NCBI RefSeq assembly: GCF_004353895.1
Contig: NZ_SMOG01000002.1
Location: forward strand, 62,001 to 126,000
Source: Candidatus Syntrophosphaera thermopropionivorans
GTDB lineage: Bacteria; Cloacimonadota; Cloacimonadia; Cloacimonadales; Cloacimonadaceae
Direction: 5' to 3'
DNA length: 64,000 nucleotides
A program made the position numbers and the translations under genes. Shown piece after piece: positions 48,113-57,651 of this stretch; position 1 is the stretch's first letter, and the number at the start of each line of letters is the position of its first letter. A model generated the notes under the pieces. It was not told the origin of the DNA. It made no database searches and saw only the letters and a program-made list of their open reading frames with translations.

Positions 48113-51100
48113 AAAAAACCACTCTGCTCATCCTTTGCTTTCTGTTGGCTGTACAGGTAGCCAATGCCTCTTTTAGGGTTTTAGAAACCAAGCAAGAACA
48201 AATCATTGTTGAATATAACCTCGGCGAATATTCTTTTGCAAAACAAAATGATTTCGTTTACCTGGTTACATCAAATATGAATTACAGTATGGAACCAGGT
48301 GCACCTATGCTTGCCTATGAAGAAACCAAGATAGCTATTCCGCCTTCAGGTTCTATTCAGGTGACTTTACTAAGTTCCCGTCATCATTCAGTTAAATTAG
48401 AAAAGAGAATAATGCCAGTTCCAGAAGTGGTGATGGAGAAGGATGTCTCTTCTTATCAATATACCCTCAATGAACAGCTTTATCAATTAAGTAAATCTAA
48501 TAATCCCTTACTGAATTTACTTAATCCCACCACTTATAGAGGCATTGGTTTTTGCCCCTTAGAAATACATCCCTTTTCCTACGACGGAAATTATAATCTG
48601 GAAATAACCGATCAAGCGATAATCAAAATAGAGATTCTCGGAAATACAAGTTTCCGAAGTATAATGGAAAGTGATGATTTAACTGACTTATTCCTTTCTC
48701 AGATAATCAATCCAGAACAGGCTAAAAACTGGCAATATATAACTCCTGCTAAGGTTGAATATGCAGAATTTTCTCGTTCGGATTACTGGTGGAAGATTGA
48801 AACAGATAGAGAAGGTATCTTTAAAATTGCTCCCTCACAATTAACTGGCTTTCCCCTATCCGATATTGATCCTCGTAGTTTTAGACTTTTTAGCAATAGT
48901 GGCGTTCTTTTACCTTTTGCTATCAATAGTCCTGGCAATCCTTTCCAGGAAATTCCAATCCAGGTAATTGGAGAAGAAGATGGCAGATATGATGCCCAGG
49001 ATTATATCTTATTTTATGGCACTACCAGAGATGGAGTGGAGAAAAATCAAATTCTTCAATCTAATAAAGACACTTATTACAATCCTTATTCAGGAAATTG
49101 CGTTTACTGGTTGACCTTCGGAGGAGAATTCAATACTGACCCTTTACGTATTGCCACTTTGCCCGAGCTTCAAACCTGGAACACACAAACTTCAACCTTT
49201 GTTGATAATGTTCGCCTGGAAACCGAAAAGTTGAGGAGAGAAACCATAGGTTTTGATTGGTATATGACATTGTTAGCAGGTAAGGTTACTGCTGATTATG
49301 ATTTTACAATAGAACTTCCAGATTTATCCACTAATGATAATGGAATTCTAAGTTTTTCATTGCGACAAGAATCTGTAAACTATATAGCCACTCATAATAT
49401 AAGCGTTTATGTAAATGGTAATGTCATTCCTTCTTCTGCAAATTCCTATATATTTAGCTGGCAAGGTTTGAATGAATATGTCTTTCAAAAATCCGTTCCT
49501 TATTTCGTCCCTGGAGCAAATACTATCCGAATAAGAGTACATCGTGATAAAACAGATAATATATTCTTAGATTGGATTAATGTGAAATACACCCGCAATA
49601 TTGTTAAATATGCTGGCAAACAAACTATCGTAAATCAGTTAGAAAACGAATATGAAGTTCCGGTCCGATATAATGTTTTCAGTAGCACTAATTTTACTGT
49701 ATATCAGATAAATAGTTTTAATGAAGCCTCTCTTGTTCCAGTTAAAAACATCGCTGGTTCATACTATTATATAGCCTCCGGTAATACAGCAACTAAATTT
49801 ATTCTTACTAATGAAGAATATTATTTACCTGCAAAAGTTCAATTTATTGAACCAGTTGATTTGGTATCTAATCCAGGACAGGTGGATAATATTATTATAA
49901 CTCCAGATGAATTTATAAACCAGGCACAAACCTTAGCAGATAAATATAATCTTTACTTTAATAAACGAAGCAAGGTTGTAAGACAAAGCGATATCTTTAA
50001 TCAATTCAATAGTGGTCATCCAGATCCAGAAGCCATTAGATTGTTTTTAAGTTATGTATTCCAGAACTATCCCACTCCTCGTATTACTTCTGTAACCTTA
50101 CTGGGTTTGGGAACTATTGATTGGCGTAATTTCTCTGGCCAAGCCCAATCAAAAAATAAAATGATAGTTTATCAGCGAGATAATTCAACTTCCGACGATT
50201 TCTTCGTTATGTTAACTCAAACTTATAATCCTGAGCTTGCTATTGGTAGATATCCCGTTACTAATCTAAATGAAATTAATATTATGTTCTCTAATTTTAG
50301 CTCTTATGTTGAAAATCCAGTTGGTGGTTGGTGGAAAAATTCAATGGTATTTGTGGCAGATGACCTTTATAACGGTAGTGAACCTTATTATGAAAATTAT
50401 CATACTCAGCAGACAGAAACACTATCAAATACCATCCATCCCAGTATCTTGATTGATAAAATCTTCGGCTGGGAATATGAATATGATGAATTTCAGAACA
50501 AACCAAAAGCTCGTGATGATATGATGGCTGCTATTAATGAGGGAAGACTTGTCTGGTTATATGTGGGACATGGAGGTCATGACCAACTCGGAGCGGAAGA
50601 TTATTTCAATGGTGCAACCGATATGGGAAGGTTTAATAATCCGGGCAAACTTACTTTCTTTATTGCTGCTTCCTGTGAAGTTTCTAAATTTGATTACTGG
50701 GGATATGAAAGCCTTGGACAAAAAACAGTGCTTCTTAATAATCTTGGAGCTATTGCCTCGTTAGGTGCAACCAGAATGAGTGCTGCTGGAAGTAATGTTG
50801 GACTCACTACTTTTATATTAGACTATTTGGCTAACAAACGTAATCCCTTAGGATATTCCATTATGGCAGCAAAAACTGCCTATACTCAAAGTACTATAAA
50901 TGATGCACTCTATGTTTTATTGGGCGACCCTTTGCTTCACATTGTCCCACCTGTCCGGGACAGTATCTTAACCATTTTTGACCCAGATAATTATCAAACA
51001 AAAGAAAACCAAGGGATTTTATATGCACGGCAAAAAGTCCGTTTTACCGGAAGTTTTTCTCCCAGTACCTCTAATGGTATAGCTGAAGTTAAGGTTTTCA

Positions 51101-51978
51101 ATAATAAGTTAGTTTACAACTTAGATCCTCAAACTATTATCAGTCATAGAGGTGCTCCTCTTTTTGTGGGAAGTTCCACTGTTAATACAGGTTTTTATCA
51201 AAGTGGTTTTATCGTCCCTGATGATGTTACAACAGGAAACAGTGGTTTAATTGTGTCCTATTTTTGGGATCCAAACTCAAAACAAAGTTACACTAATTAT
51301 TATTATCCTCTTCAGCTAAGTGATGAGGCTGTCTCAGCTAATAATCCTGATGCTCCTCATATAGAAATTTATCTGGATAGTATGGATTTTAGACCAGGTG
51401 ATATAGTGGGAACCGATCCTATTCTCTATGCCAGAATTTCTGATAGTAATGGAATAAATGTTACAGGTAGTGCCGGACATAATATCTTATTGATTTTGGA
51501 TAATTCCCTACAACCTGTTTCAGTGACAAATTATTTCCGTTATGATACAGATTCATTCACTCAAGGCATTTTAACCTATCCTTTATCTGGCTTAAGTGAA
51601 GGTGTACATTCCTTACAGATTATTGCCTTTGATAATTTCAATCTTCCTGCTGTTGCTACCACCCATTTCCAAGTGCGAAAAGTGGCAGAGCTTTATATAG
51701 AACGATTTTTAATCTACCCTAATCCTATGAAATCTACCACCAACTTCACTTTTATGCTTCCTCGTGATTGTGAACTTACCATTGATATATATACTATATC
51801 CGGAAAGAAAATTTATAGTATGAAAACTATGGGCAGGCAAGGATTCAATTCTATTCCCTGGGATGGAAGAGATAACAAAGGTGATAAATTGGCTAATAAC
51901 ACCTATTTTGTTAAAATCCGAGCTAAAGATGGAAAGGAAAAAGCAGAAAAAATAGAAAAACTTGTAATATATCATTAA
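48109..51978 (+). CDS. porU: PorU-like C25 (gingipain-type) cysteine peptidase, type IX secretion
   Basis: 1289 residues. A signal peptide (MKKTTLLILCFLLAVQVANA) precedes an N-terminal propeptide/beta region (to about 600). The C25 peptidase domain follows (about 600-950) with catalytic H821 in VGHGGH and C856 in AASCEVSKFD. SLGQKTVLLNNLGAIASLGATR and LLGDPLL match the PorU sortase signature. After an Ig-like stalk the C-terminus (YPNPMKSTTNFTF, LANNTYFVKIRA) is a type IX sorting domain. PorU removes sorting domains from cargo and attaches cargo to the surface; a true gingipain-like protease is the alternative. Coupled upstream to the 51-residue membrane protein. Confidence 0.87.
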   Translation: MKKTTLLILCFLLAVQVANASFRVLETKQEQIIVEYNLGEYSFAKQNDFVYLVTSNMNYSMEPGAPMLAYEETKIAIPPSGSIQVTLLSSRHHSVKLEKRIMPVPEVVMEKDVSSYQYTLNEQLYQLSKSNNPLLNLLNPTTYRGIGFCPLEIHPFSYDGNYNLEITDQAIIKIEILGNTSFRSIMESDDLTDLFLSQIINPEQAKNWQYITPAKVEYAEFSRSDYWWKIETDREGIFKIAPSQLTGFPLSDIDPRSFRLFSNSGVLLPFAINSPGNPFQEIPIQVIGEEDGRYDAQDYILFYGTTRDGVEKNQILQSNKDTYYNPYSGNCVYWLTFGGEFNTDPLRIATLPELQTWNTQTSTFVDNVRLETEKLRRETIGFDWYMTLLAGKVTADYDFTIELPDLSTNDNGILSFSLRQESVNYIATHNISVYVNGNVIPSSANSYIFSWQGLNEYVFQKSVPYFVPGANTIRIRVHRDKTDNIFLDWINVKYTRNIVKYAGKQTIVNQLENEYEVPVRYNVFSSTNFTVYQINSFNEASLVPVKNIAGSYYYIASGNTATKFILTNEEYYLPAKVQFIEPVDLVSNPGQVDNIIITPDEFINQAQTLADKYNLYFNKRSKVVRQSDIFNQFNSGHPDPEAIRLFLSYVFQNYPTPRITSVTLLGLGTIDWRNFSGQAQSKNKMIVYQRDNSTSDDFFVMLTQTYNPELAIGRYPVTNLNEINIMFSNFSSYVENPVGGWWKNSMVFVADDLYNGSEPYYENYHTQQTETLSNTIHPSILIDKIFGWEYEYDEFQNKPKARDDMMAAINEGRLVWLYVGHGGHDQLGAEDYFNGATDMGRFNNPGKLTFFIAASCEVSKFDYWGYESLGQKTVLLNNLGAIASLGATRMSAAGSNVGLTTFILDYLANKRNPLGYSIMAAKTAYTQSTINDALYVLLGDPLLHIVPPVRDSILTIFDPDNYQTKENQGILYARQKVRFTGSFSPSTSNGIAEVKVFNNKLVYNLDPQTIISHRGAPLFVGSSTVNTGFYQSGFIVPDDVTTGNSGLIVSYFWDPNSKQSYTNYYYPLQLSDEAVSANNPDAPHIEIYLDSMDFRPGDIVGTDPILYARISDSNGINVTGSAGHNILLILDNSLQPVSVTNYFRYDTDSFTQGILTYPLSGLSEGVHSLQIIAFDNFNLPAVATTHFQVRKVAELYIERFLIYPNPMKSTTNFTFMLPRDCELTIDIYTISGKKIYSMKTMGRQGFNSIPWDGRDNKGDKLANNTYFVKIRAKDGKEKAEKIEKLVIYH

Positions 51979-51987
51979 AGGTACACT

Positions 51988-53370
51988 ATGCAATTTTATA
52001 ATCAGTTAAAGCGTCAAAAGGAAGAATTTACACCTATAAATCCTGGTGAAGTTAAGATGTATGCTTGCGGTCCTACGGTTTATAACTACTTTCATATTGG
52101 AAATGCTCGTGCTTTCATCACTTTTGATGTGCTACGACGCTATCTTGAATTCCGTGGTTATAAGGTTATCTATGTGCAAAATATTACCGATATAGATGAT
52201 AAGATAATAATTGGTGCTCAAGAAGAAGGGATACCCTTTAATGAATTTACGGTTAAGTATATCCAAGCTTTTCAGGAAGATTGTGCAGCCTTAGGGATTA
52301 ATCCTCCGAGCTATCAACCCAGAGCTACAGAAGTTATTCCAGATATTATTGATGCTATCCAACTCCAGATTCAAAAAGGCTTTGCTTATGAAATTGAGGG
52401 TGATGTCTATTTTGATACTACTGCACTTCCTGAATATGGTATGCTTTCTGGTAAAAAGATGGAAGATTTAATCCCAGGAGCACGAGTAGAAGAAAATACT
52501 TTAAAAAAACACCCGACTGATTTTGCTTTATGGAAACGCAGTAAACCTGGTGAACCTTTCTGGGAAAGTCCTTGGGGTAAAGGACGTCCAGGCTGGCATA
52601 CTGAATGCGTTGTTATGAGCAGAAAATATCTGGGAGAAACATTTGATATCCACGGAGGAGGAATAGACCTTTTATTTCCTCACCATGAAAACGAGCTTGC
52701 TCAAGCTCTGGCAATGTCCGGAAAACCTTTAGCTAACTATTGGTTATACAATGGCTTTCTCAATATTGAAGGTGAAAAAATGAGCAAGAGCCTGAATAAT
52801 TTCTTCACAACACGAGACATCCTTCGTCAATACAGTGCTGAGGCTATTCGTTTCTTTTTCCTTTCTAAGCATTATCATTCACCCATAGATTTTAATAAAG
52901 AAATCATAGAAGAATCAGAACGAGCGGTAAATAACTTCTATTCAGCTTTAAAAAGTGTGGACTATTTAAATATTGAAGCCCAACCTGATGGTTCTTGTGC
53001 TGATCAGGAGCAAGCTTTTATCCAGGCAATGGATGATGATATGAATACTGCAAAGGCAGTAGCTGTACTTTTTGAACTTACTCATCAATGCAAAAATATA
53101 AGTCTTACTCGTTCTGAACGAGAACAAGCTGCTCTTATGCTGGTCAAATTAGGAAAAGTCCTGGGCTTTTTCCAAAACTTAAGCCAAAGATTAAAAGAAA
53201 CACTTCCTGATCTCTCTCAAGAATTGATTCAATTATTAATTAACTATAGAGAACAGGCTCGTAAAGAAAAAAACTGGGTTCTGGCAGATAAAATCCGTAA
53301 CGATTTAAATAGTTTAGGTATTGAGATAAAAGATACTCCTGAAGGTTGTATTTGGACTTTAAAAAGTTAG
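51988..53370 (+). CDS. cysS: Cysteinyl-tRNA synthetase
   Basis: Class I synthetase, 460 residues, normal length. The zinc/HIGH region is CGPTVYNYFHIGNARAF near residue 28, GWHTECVVMS and DIHGGGIDLLFPHHENE line the active site, and KMSKSLNN (about 265-272) is the KMSKS loop. The C-terminal DALR-type domain ends with IRNDLNSLGIEIKDTPEG. It starts 9 bases after the PorU-like gene with AAAGG upstream. Confidence 0.98.
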   Translation: MQFYNQLKRQKEEFTPINPGEVKMYACGPTVYNYFHIGNARAFITFDVLRRYLEFRGYKVIYVQNITDIDDKIIIGAQEEGIPFNEFTVKYIQAFQEDCAALGINPPSYQPRATEVIPDIIDAIQLQIQKGFAYEIEGDVYFDTTALPEYGMLSGKKMEDLIPGARVEENTLKKHPTDFALWKRSKPGEPFWESPWGKGRPGWHTECVVMSRKYLGETFDIHGGGIDLLFPHHENELAQALAMSGKPLANYWLYNGFLNIEGEKMSKSLNNFFTTRDILRQYSAEAIRFFFLSKHYHSPIDFNKEIIEESERAVNNFYSALKSVDYLNIEAQPDGSCADQEQAFIQAMDDDMNTAKAVAVLFELTHQCKNISLTRSEREQAALMLVKLGKVLGFFQNLSQRLKETLPDLSQELIQLLINYREQARKEKNWVLADKIRNDLNSLGIEIKDTPEGCIWTLKS

Positions 53371-53378
53371 GAGGAATT

Positions 53379-54203
53379 GTGGTAAAAAGCAAAAAGAAGA
53401 CTATAACTATAGTGATTGTAGCTATAGTAATAATAATAGCTATTTATTTTCTAATCAGTGTGATTCAACCACCTTCATTAAATAATCCTGAAAGCATTGC
53501 CTGGGATGAAACCGGTTTAAGATTTTTAATTTCCAATACGGGTAATGGAAAAATCCTTTATACTACAGATTTTAATCAATACGAAGTCCTGATTAATGAA
53601 GGATTATCCAGTCCCCGGGGAATTAAGTTCAGGACAGACACTCTTTATGTTGCAGATAACACAGTAATCCAGATCATAGATGTAAAAGGGGCAAAGATTG
53701 TAGAAAGTATTACTATACCCGGTTCAAAAATGCTAAATGATATTGAATGTGATAAAGAAGGTTTGCTTTATTGCACTGATACTGGAGCTAATAAATTATT
53801 CATCGTCAATCCGCATACCAAAGAAATAAATAGTTTCATCTCTCCTCTTATGACTAAACCAAATGGCATAGTCTTTGATGGTCCTCGTCGTCAGATGTTC
53901 ATCGTCTGTTTTAAACCTGCTTCTCCTATTCTTGCTTTTAACATTGATACTAAGACATTTAGTATTTTCAAAGAAACACTTTATGATAATCTGGATGGAA
54001 TTGCTATTGATGATTTGGGCAGGATATATTACAGCTCCTGGGGAGAAAAATGTATCTTTATGATTCCACAGGAACAGAATCGCACTATCATCTGGCAAAA
54101 AGATTTGAAAGCTCCTGCAGATATCTATTATCATCTTCCTACCAATGAGATTCTGGTCCCTCTTTTTGAGGATAATGAAATAAAACGGTTTAAGGCTGAT
54201 TGA
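53379..54203 (+). CDS. Membrane-anchored SMP-30/NHL-type beta-propeller protein
   Basis: 274 residues. An N-terminal span (about 6-28, TITIVIVAIVIIIAIYFLIS) anchors a six-bladed propeller with repeats such as NPESIAWDETGLRFLIS, SSPRGIKFRTDTLYVAD, MLNDIECDKEGLLYCTDTG, TKPNGIVFDGPRR and NLDGIAIDDLGRIYYSS. SMP-30-like proteins bind divalent metals and may hydrolyse lactones; here only the fold is clear. The GTG at 53379 follows AGGAGG and is preferred to an in-frame ATG inside cysS. The stop overlaps the TTG start of a kinase-like gene (TTGA). Confidence 0.75.
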   Translation: MVKSKKKTITIVIVAIVIIIAIYFLISVIQPPSLNNPESIAWDETGLRFLISNTGNGKILYTTDFNQYEVLINEGLSSPRGIKFRTDTLYVADNTVIQIIDVKGAKIVESITIPGSKMLNDIECDKEGLLYCTDTGANKLFIVNPHTKEINSFISPLMTKPNGIVFDGPRRQMFIVCFKPASPILAFNIDTKTFSIFKETLYDNLDGIAIDDLGRIYYSSWGEKCIFMIPQEQNRTIIWQKDLKAPADIYYHLPTNEILVPLFEDNEIKRFKAD

Positions 54204-54850
54204 TAAATAGAATTTCTCGCATTTCTACTACCAGTATAGAACTTAGAGATAAGTCTGTTATCAAGTATTTTTCTTCAGCAGATAGCTATTGGAAGGAATT
54301 TAAAGTGTATGAAAAAGGACTTCCAATGGTCCCAAAACTTCTTTGCTCTGAGGAACCTAAATGGATTGAAATTGAATATGTGGAAGGAAAACCTTACTTG
54401 AATGTGCAGCCGCAAACTGAAATAATAGACCTTTTAGCAGATACCTTGGGCAATTTCCATAAGGCAATGAGAACTGATAACCTCTATCTCTGCCATTGGG
54501 ATAATCAACCTTCCAATATTCTTTATTCCGGGAATCAAATTTGGTTAATAGACTTTTCTGAATCTCGTACCTCGGTCGCAGAAGATGACATTACTCACTT
54601 ACTGCTTTTCTGGTGTGCTGAATTCTCTTCTGACAAATTAAGAAGTTTGGTAGATAAATTTATCTCTCGCTATCAAATTCACATCCCGCTTAATGCTAAA
54701 ATATGGAAGGATGCGCTAACTCGTAGTTTGATGCGTTTTAATCAAAGACGTTCTTCTTTTGGACATTCCTTGCACCATCTGGAAGAAGAACAGTTTAATC
54801 TAAATGTTAACTATCTATCCAATCTATTTAATTCCTTAAGTTCCAATTAA
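54200..54850 (+). CDS. APH-like small-molecule kinase (aminoglycoside/choline phosphotransferase fold)
   Basis: 216 residues, short for the family. The catalytic loop CHWDNQPSNILYSGNQIWLIDFSE contains the Brenner motif HxDxxxxN and the metal-binding D of DFSE. The N-terminal lobe is reduced (SVIKYFSSADSYWKEFKVYE supplies the lysine and the alpha-C helix). Similar small kinases include Kae1-associated Bud32/RIO-like and APH enzymes. The start is TTG overlapping the propeller gene's stop, so the two are coupled. Substrate unknown; an antibiotic-resistance role is not implied. Confidence 0.75.
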   Translation: MINRISRISTTSIELRDKSVIKYFSSADSYWKEFKVYEKGLPMVPKLLCSEEPKWIEIEYVEGKPYLNVQPQTEIIDLLADTLGNFHKAMRTDNLYLCHWDNQPSNILYSGNQIWLIDFSESRTSVAEDDITHLLLFWCAEFSSDKLRSLVDKFISRYQIHIPLNAKIWKDALTRSLMRFNQRRSSFGHSLHHLEEEQFNLNVNYLSNLFNSLSSN

Positions 54851-54912
54851 ATGCAAATAAATAAATTCGCCATCATATATTCTTTAAATCAATTGAAAAG
54901 GGAATTGAAAAA

Positions 54913-56613
54913 ATGACTTTTATAGATGTTTTGAACCTGGTTGGCGGACTCGCACTTTTCCTATATGGCATAAGTATGTTGAGCGATAATCTTCAGGCTG
55001 TAGCTGGAAAGAAGATGCGTCAAATCCTGAAAAGAATTACTGGCACACCTTTTAAAGGATTGCTGGTAGGACTTGGTGTAACAGCTATTATTCAAAGCAG
55101 CTCTGCTACCACAGTTATGCTCATAGGGATGGTTAATGCTGGAATAATGAGTCTTCAACAAGCAGTAGGCGTAATAATAGGAGCAAATATTGGTACTACT
55201 GTTACTGCACAACTGATTGCCTTTAATATTGGAGACATTGCCTATTTCTTTGTTATTCTTGGGGTTTTCGGTCTATTTTTCAAAAAAAGTCGTAAAATGG
55301 AATACTGGAGTTTAATCATTCTCGGTTTTGGATTGCTCTTTGTAGGTCTAAATGTAATGAGTAATTCCGTTATTGACTTAAAAAATTCTCTCTTTGCTCG
55401 GAATATTCTTGCTCAAGCTGCGGATTATCCTTTGCTTGCTATTTTGGCAGGAATGATTTTTACTATGATTGTTCAGAGTTCTTCTGCTGCTGTAGGTATT
55501 ATTCTAGTACTTGCCAATACAAATTTGATTTCTTTTGATGGAGCCTTATATCTGGTTTATGGAAGTAATATAGGAACAACTATAACTGCTTGGTTAGCAG
55601 TTTTAACTTCCAGCTCTACTTCTAAAAGAGTGGCTTTAATTCATACTCTTTTTAATGTTTTTGGTTCAGTATTCTTTGCCATTCTCACTTATTTAGGTTA
55701 TTTTAACAGATTTATAAATTTGATTACACCCGGTAATGTTTATGCTCATCAAAATGTGGCGCGTCATATTGCTAATGCTCACACATTCTTTAATGTCTTT
55801 AATGCTTTAATTTTGCTACCTTTTTCTGGACTATTAGTTAAAATTGCTCAAAAAATAATACCCCAGGGTCCGGAAGAGACTATTTCTATGGGAGAACCAA
55901 AATTTCTTGATTATCATTTGATTGATGATTCTTACCTTGCTATTGAACAATGTTTAAAAGAAATGAGAGAGATGCTTCGTTTAGTTAGACTTGAATTAAG
56001 AACCTCTTATGAAGCATTCAAGGATAAAAACTACAAGAAACAAGAAAGTATCCACAGAATTGAATCTGCTATTGATAATCTGCAAAAAGAGATTACTCGC
56101 TATCTTGTTGCGGTTAATGAACGCACCAATTCCGAAGTTATTATTCAAAAAATCCCTGCTCTACTTCATACTGTTAATGACATAGAAAAAGCAGGTGATT
56201 TAACTGAAGAAGCTAATCGTATTCTTAATCAAGAAATTCCTTCTCATAATAACAACATATCTGATGACCTGAAAAAAATGATAGGTGACCTTTATCGCAA
56301 AGTTATGGAAATGTTAGAATACTGCATTGAATATCTGGAAGAGCTGAAGCCTGTTTACATCTTTAAAATTATTGAATTAGAAGGCAGAATTAACGAGACT
56401 CATAATTCTCTCCGTGAACACATTATGAATTGTATTCAAAGTGGAGAATGTGATGCCATTAATGGTTTACATACTATTGATTTTATAGATACCATGGAGC
56501 GAATTGCCGATAAATTAAAGAATCTGGTCAAAGCTGGAAGTCACGATTTTACTTACAATATCCATAATGATGAACTCTGGGAAATCAACAAGGGTGAATT
56601 AGATGACGATTAG
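54913..56613 (+). CDS. Na+/phosphate cotransporter (NptA/PhoU-domain family)
   Basis: 566 residues. The N-terminal half has about nine membrane spans and the duplicated Na/Pi symporter repeats, each with a QSSSA motif (IIQSSSATTVMLIG near residue 60 and MIVQSSSAAVGIILVL near 190) and GSNIGTT/GANIGTT loops. The C-terminal part (about 340-540) is a helical PhoU-like domain thought to control transport. It imports phosphate with sodium and suggests a sodium-based economy. It ends the plus-strand run and converges on trpS. Confidence 0.92.
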   Translation: MTFIDVLNLVGGLALFLYGISMLSDNLQAVAGKKMRQILKRITGTPFKGLLVGLGVTAIIQSSSATTVMLIGMVNAGIMSLQQAVGVIIGANIGTTVTAQLIAFNIGDIAYFFVILGVFGLFFKKSRKMEYWSLIILGFGLLFVGLNVMSNSVIDLKNSLFARNILAQAADYPLLAILAGMIFTMIVQSSSAAVGIILVLANTNLISFDGALYLVYGSNIGTTITAWLAVLTSSSTSKRVALIHTLFNVFGSVFFAILTYLGYFNRFINLITPGNVYAHQNVARHIANAHTFFNVFNALILLPFSGLLVKIAQKIIPQGPEETISMGEPKFLDYHLIDDSYLAIEQCLKEMREMLRLVRLELRTSYEAFKDKNYKKQESIHRIESAIDNLQKEITRYLVAVNERTNSEVIIQKIPALLHTVNDIEKAGDLTEEANRILNQEIPSHNNNISDDLKKMIGDLYRKVMEMLEYCIEYLEELKPVYIFKIIELEGRINETHNSLREHIMNCIQSGECDAINGLHTIDFIDTMERIADKLKNLVKAGSHDFTYNIHNDELWEINKGELDDD

Positions 56614-56658
56614 TCCCCTTCCTATTATCTTAAATTAATTTGGAATAGGTGATTCAAT

Positions 56659-57651
56659 TTAATCTACTCCTATAACCTGTCGCAATTCTTTTATCTTTTT
56701 AGCAGCCAATTCTCTGGCACGGGCGGATCCTTCTTCCAGAATTCTTTTTATATCATCGGGTTGAGAGATAAGTTCATTATACCTCTCTCTTAAAGGTGTT
56801 AGATGAGCATTCAAAACATTAAATAGCTCTTCTTTTGCTTCTTTCCAGCTCATACCTCCAGCGAGATAGCGTCTACGCAATGATTCCGTTTGGTCTGGAG
56901 TGGCAAAATTACGATAAATCGCAAAAATAGTGCAGGTTTCTGGGTCTTTAGGTTCTTCTACTGTTTGAGAGTTTGTTTTAATTCTCATCACCAGCTTATA
57001 AAGTTCTTCTTCCGAAGCAAACATTGGAATAGTATTTCCATAACTTTTAGACATCTTGCGTCCATCTAATCCTAAAAGGGTTTTAGTTTCCTCTCTGGCA
57101 ATTGCTTGAGGTATCTTTAAATATTCCTTACCATAATTATAATTAAAACTTTGAGCAATATCCTGAGCCATTTCTATATGCTGAAACTGATCACTGCCAA
57201 CAGGTACATAATCCGTATCAAATAAAAGTATATCTGCTGCCATCAATACGGGATAAGTATAGAGTCCCATATTGACACCGTCATCAGAATCCTTTCCACT
57301 TTCAAGATTGGCTTGCACCATTGCTTTATAAGCATGAGCACGATTCATCAAACCCTTAGGAGTGAATGCCATTAAAATAACCATTAACTCAAAAGTTTGT
57401 GGGACCAGCGATTGTTTATAAAAAAGCACCTTCTCCGGGTTTAAGCCACAGGCTAACCAGGCAGCGGCAATTTCCAGGGTCATTTTTCTGATTTCCTCTG
57501 GGTCTTTACAGGCATTCAAAGCATGGTAATCAGCTATAAAATATCTGGCTTTACAAGTCTTAGCCAGTTCTAAAGCTGGACGAATAGCACCCACATAATT
57601 TCCTATATGTGGCACACCCGTTGGTTTTATTCCAGTTAGTGCAACTTTCAT
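56659..57651 (-). CDS. trpS: Tryptophanyl-tRNA synthetase
   Basis: Class I synthetase with 330 residues, normal. The HIGH-type motif is TGIKPTGVPHIGNYVGAIRP at the N-terminus, VPVGSDQFQHIEMAQDIA binds Trp/ATP, and KMSKSYGN is the KMSKS loop. Its start overlaps the rimO stop by 4 bases. Last gene of the minus-strand unit M18-DUF1015-rimO-trpS. Confidence 0.98.
   Translation of the reverse strand: MKVALTGIKPTGVPHIGNYVGAIRPALELAKTCKARYFIADYHALNACKDPEEIRKMTLEIAAAWLACGLNPEKVLFYKQSLVPQTFELMVILMAFTPKGLMNRAHAYKAMVQANLESGKDSDDGVNMGLYTYPVLMAADILLFDTDYVPVGSDQFQHIEMAQDIAQSFNYNYGKEYLKIPQAIAREETKTLLGLDGRKMSKSYGNTIPMFASEEELYKLVMRIKTNSQTVEEPKDPETCTIFAIYRNFATPDQTESLRRRYLAGGMSWKEAKEELFNVLNAHLTPLRERYNELISQPDDIKRILEEGSARARELAAKKIKELRQVIGVD

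Noticed and set aside
54200-54850. Aminoglycoside resistance phosphotransferase
   Set aside because: Only the generic kinase fold is supported; the protein is short and embedded in a housekeeping operon.
56622-56649. CCTATT/AATAGG inverted repeat between convergent nptA-like and trpS genes as a shared terminator
   Set aside because: Only 6 bp of AT-rich stem with a 17-base loop and no T-run on either strand.
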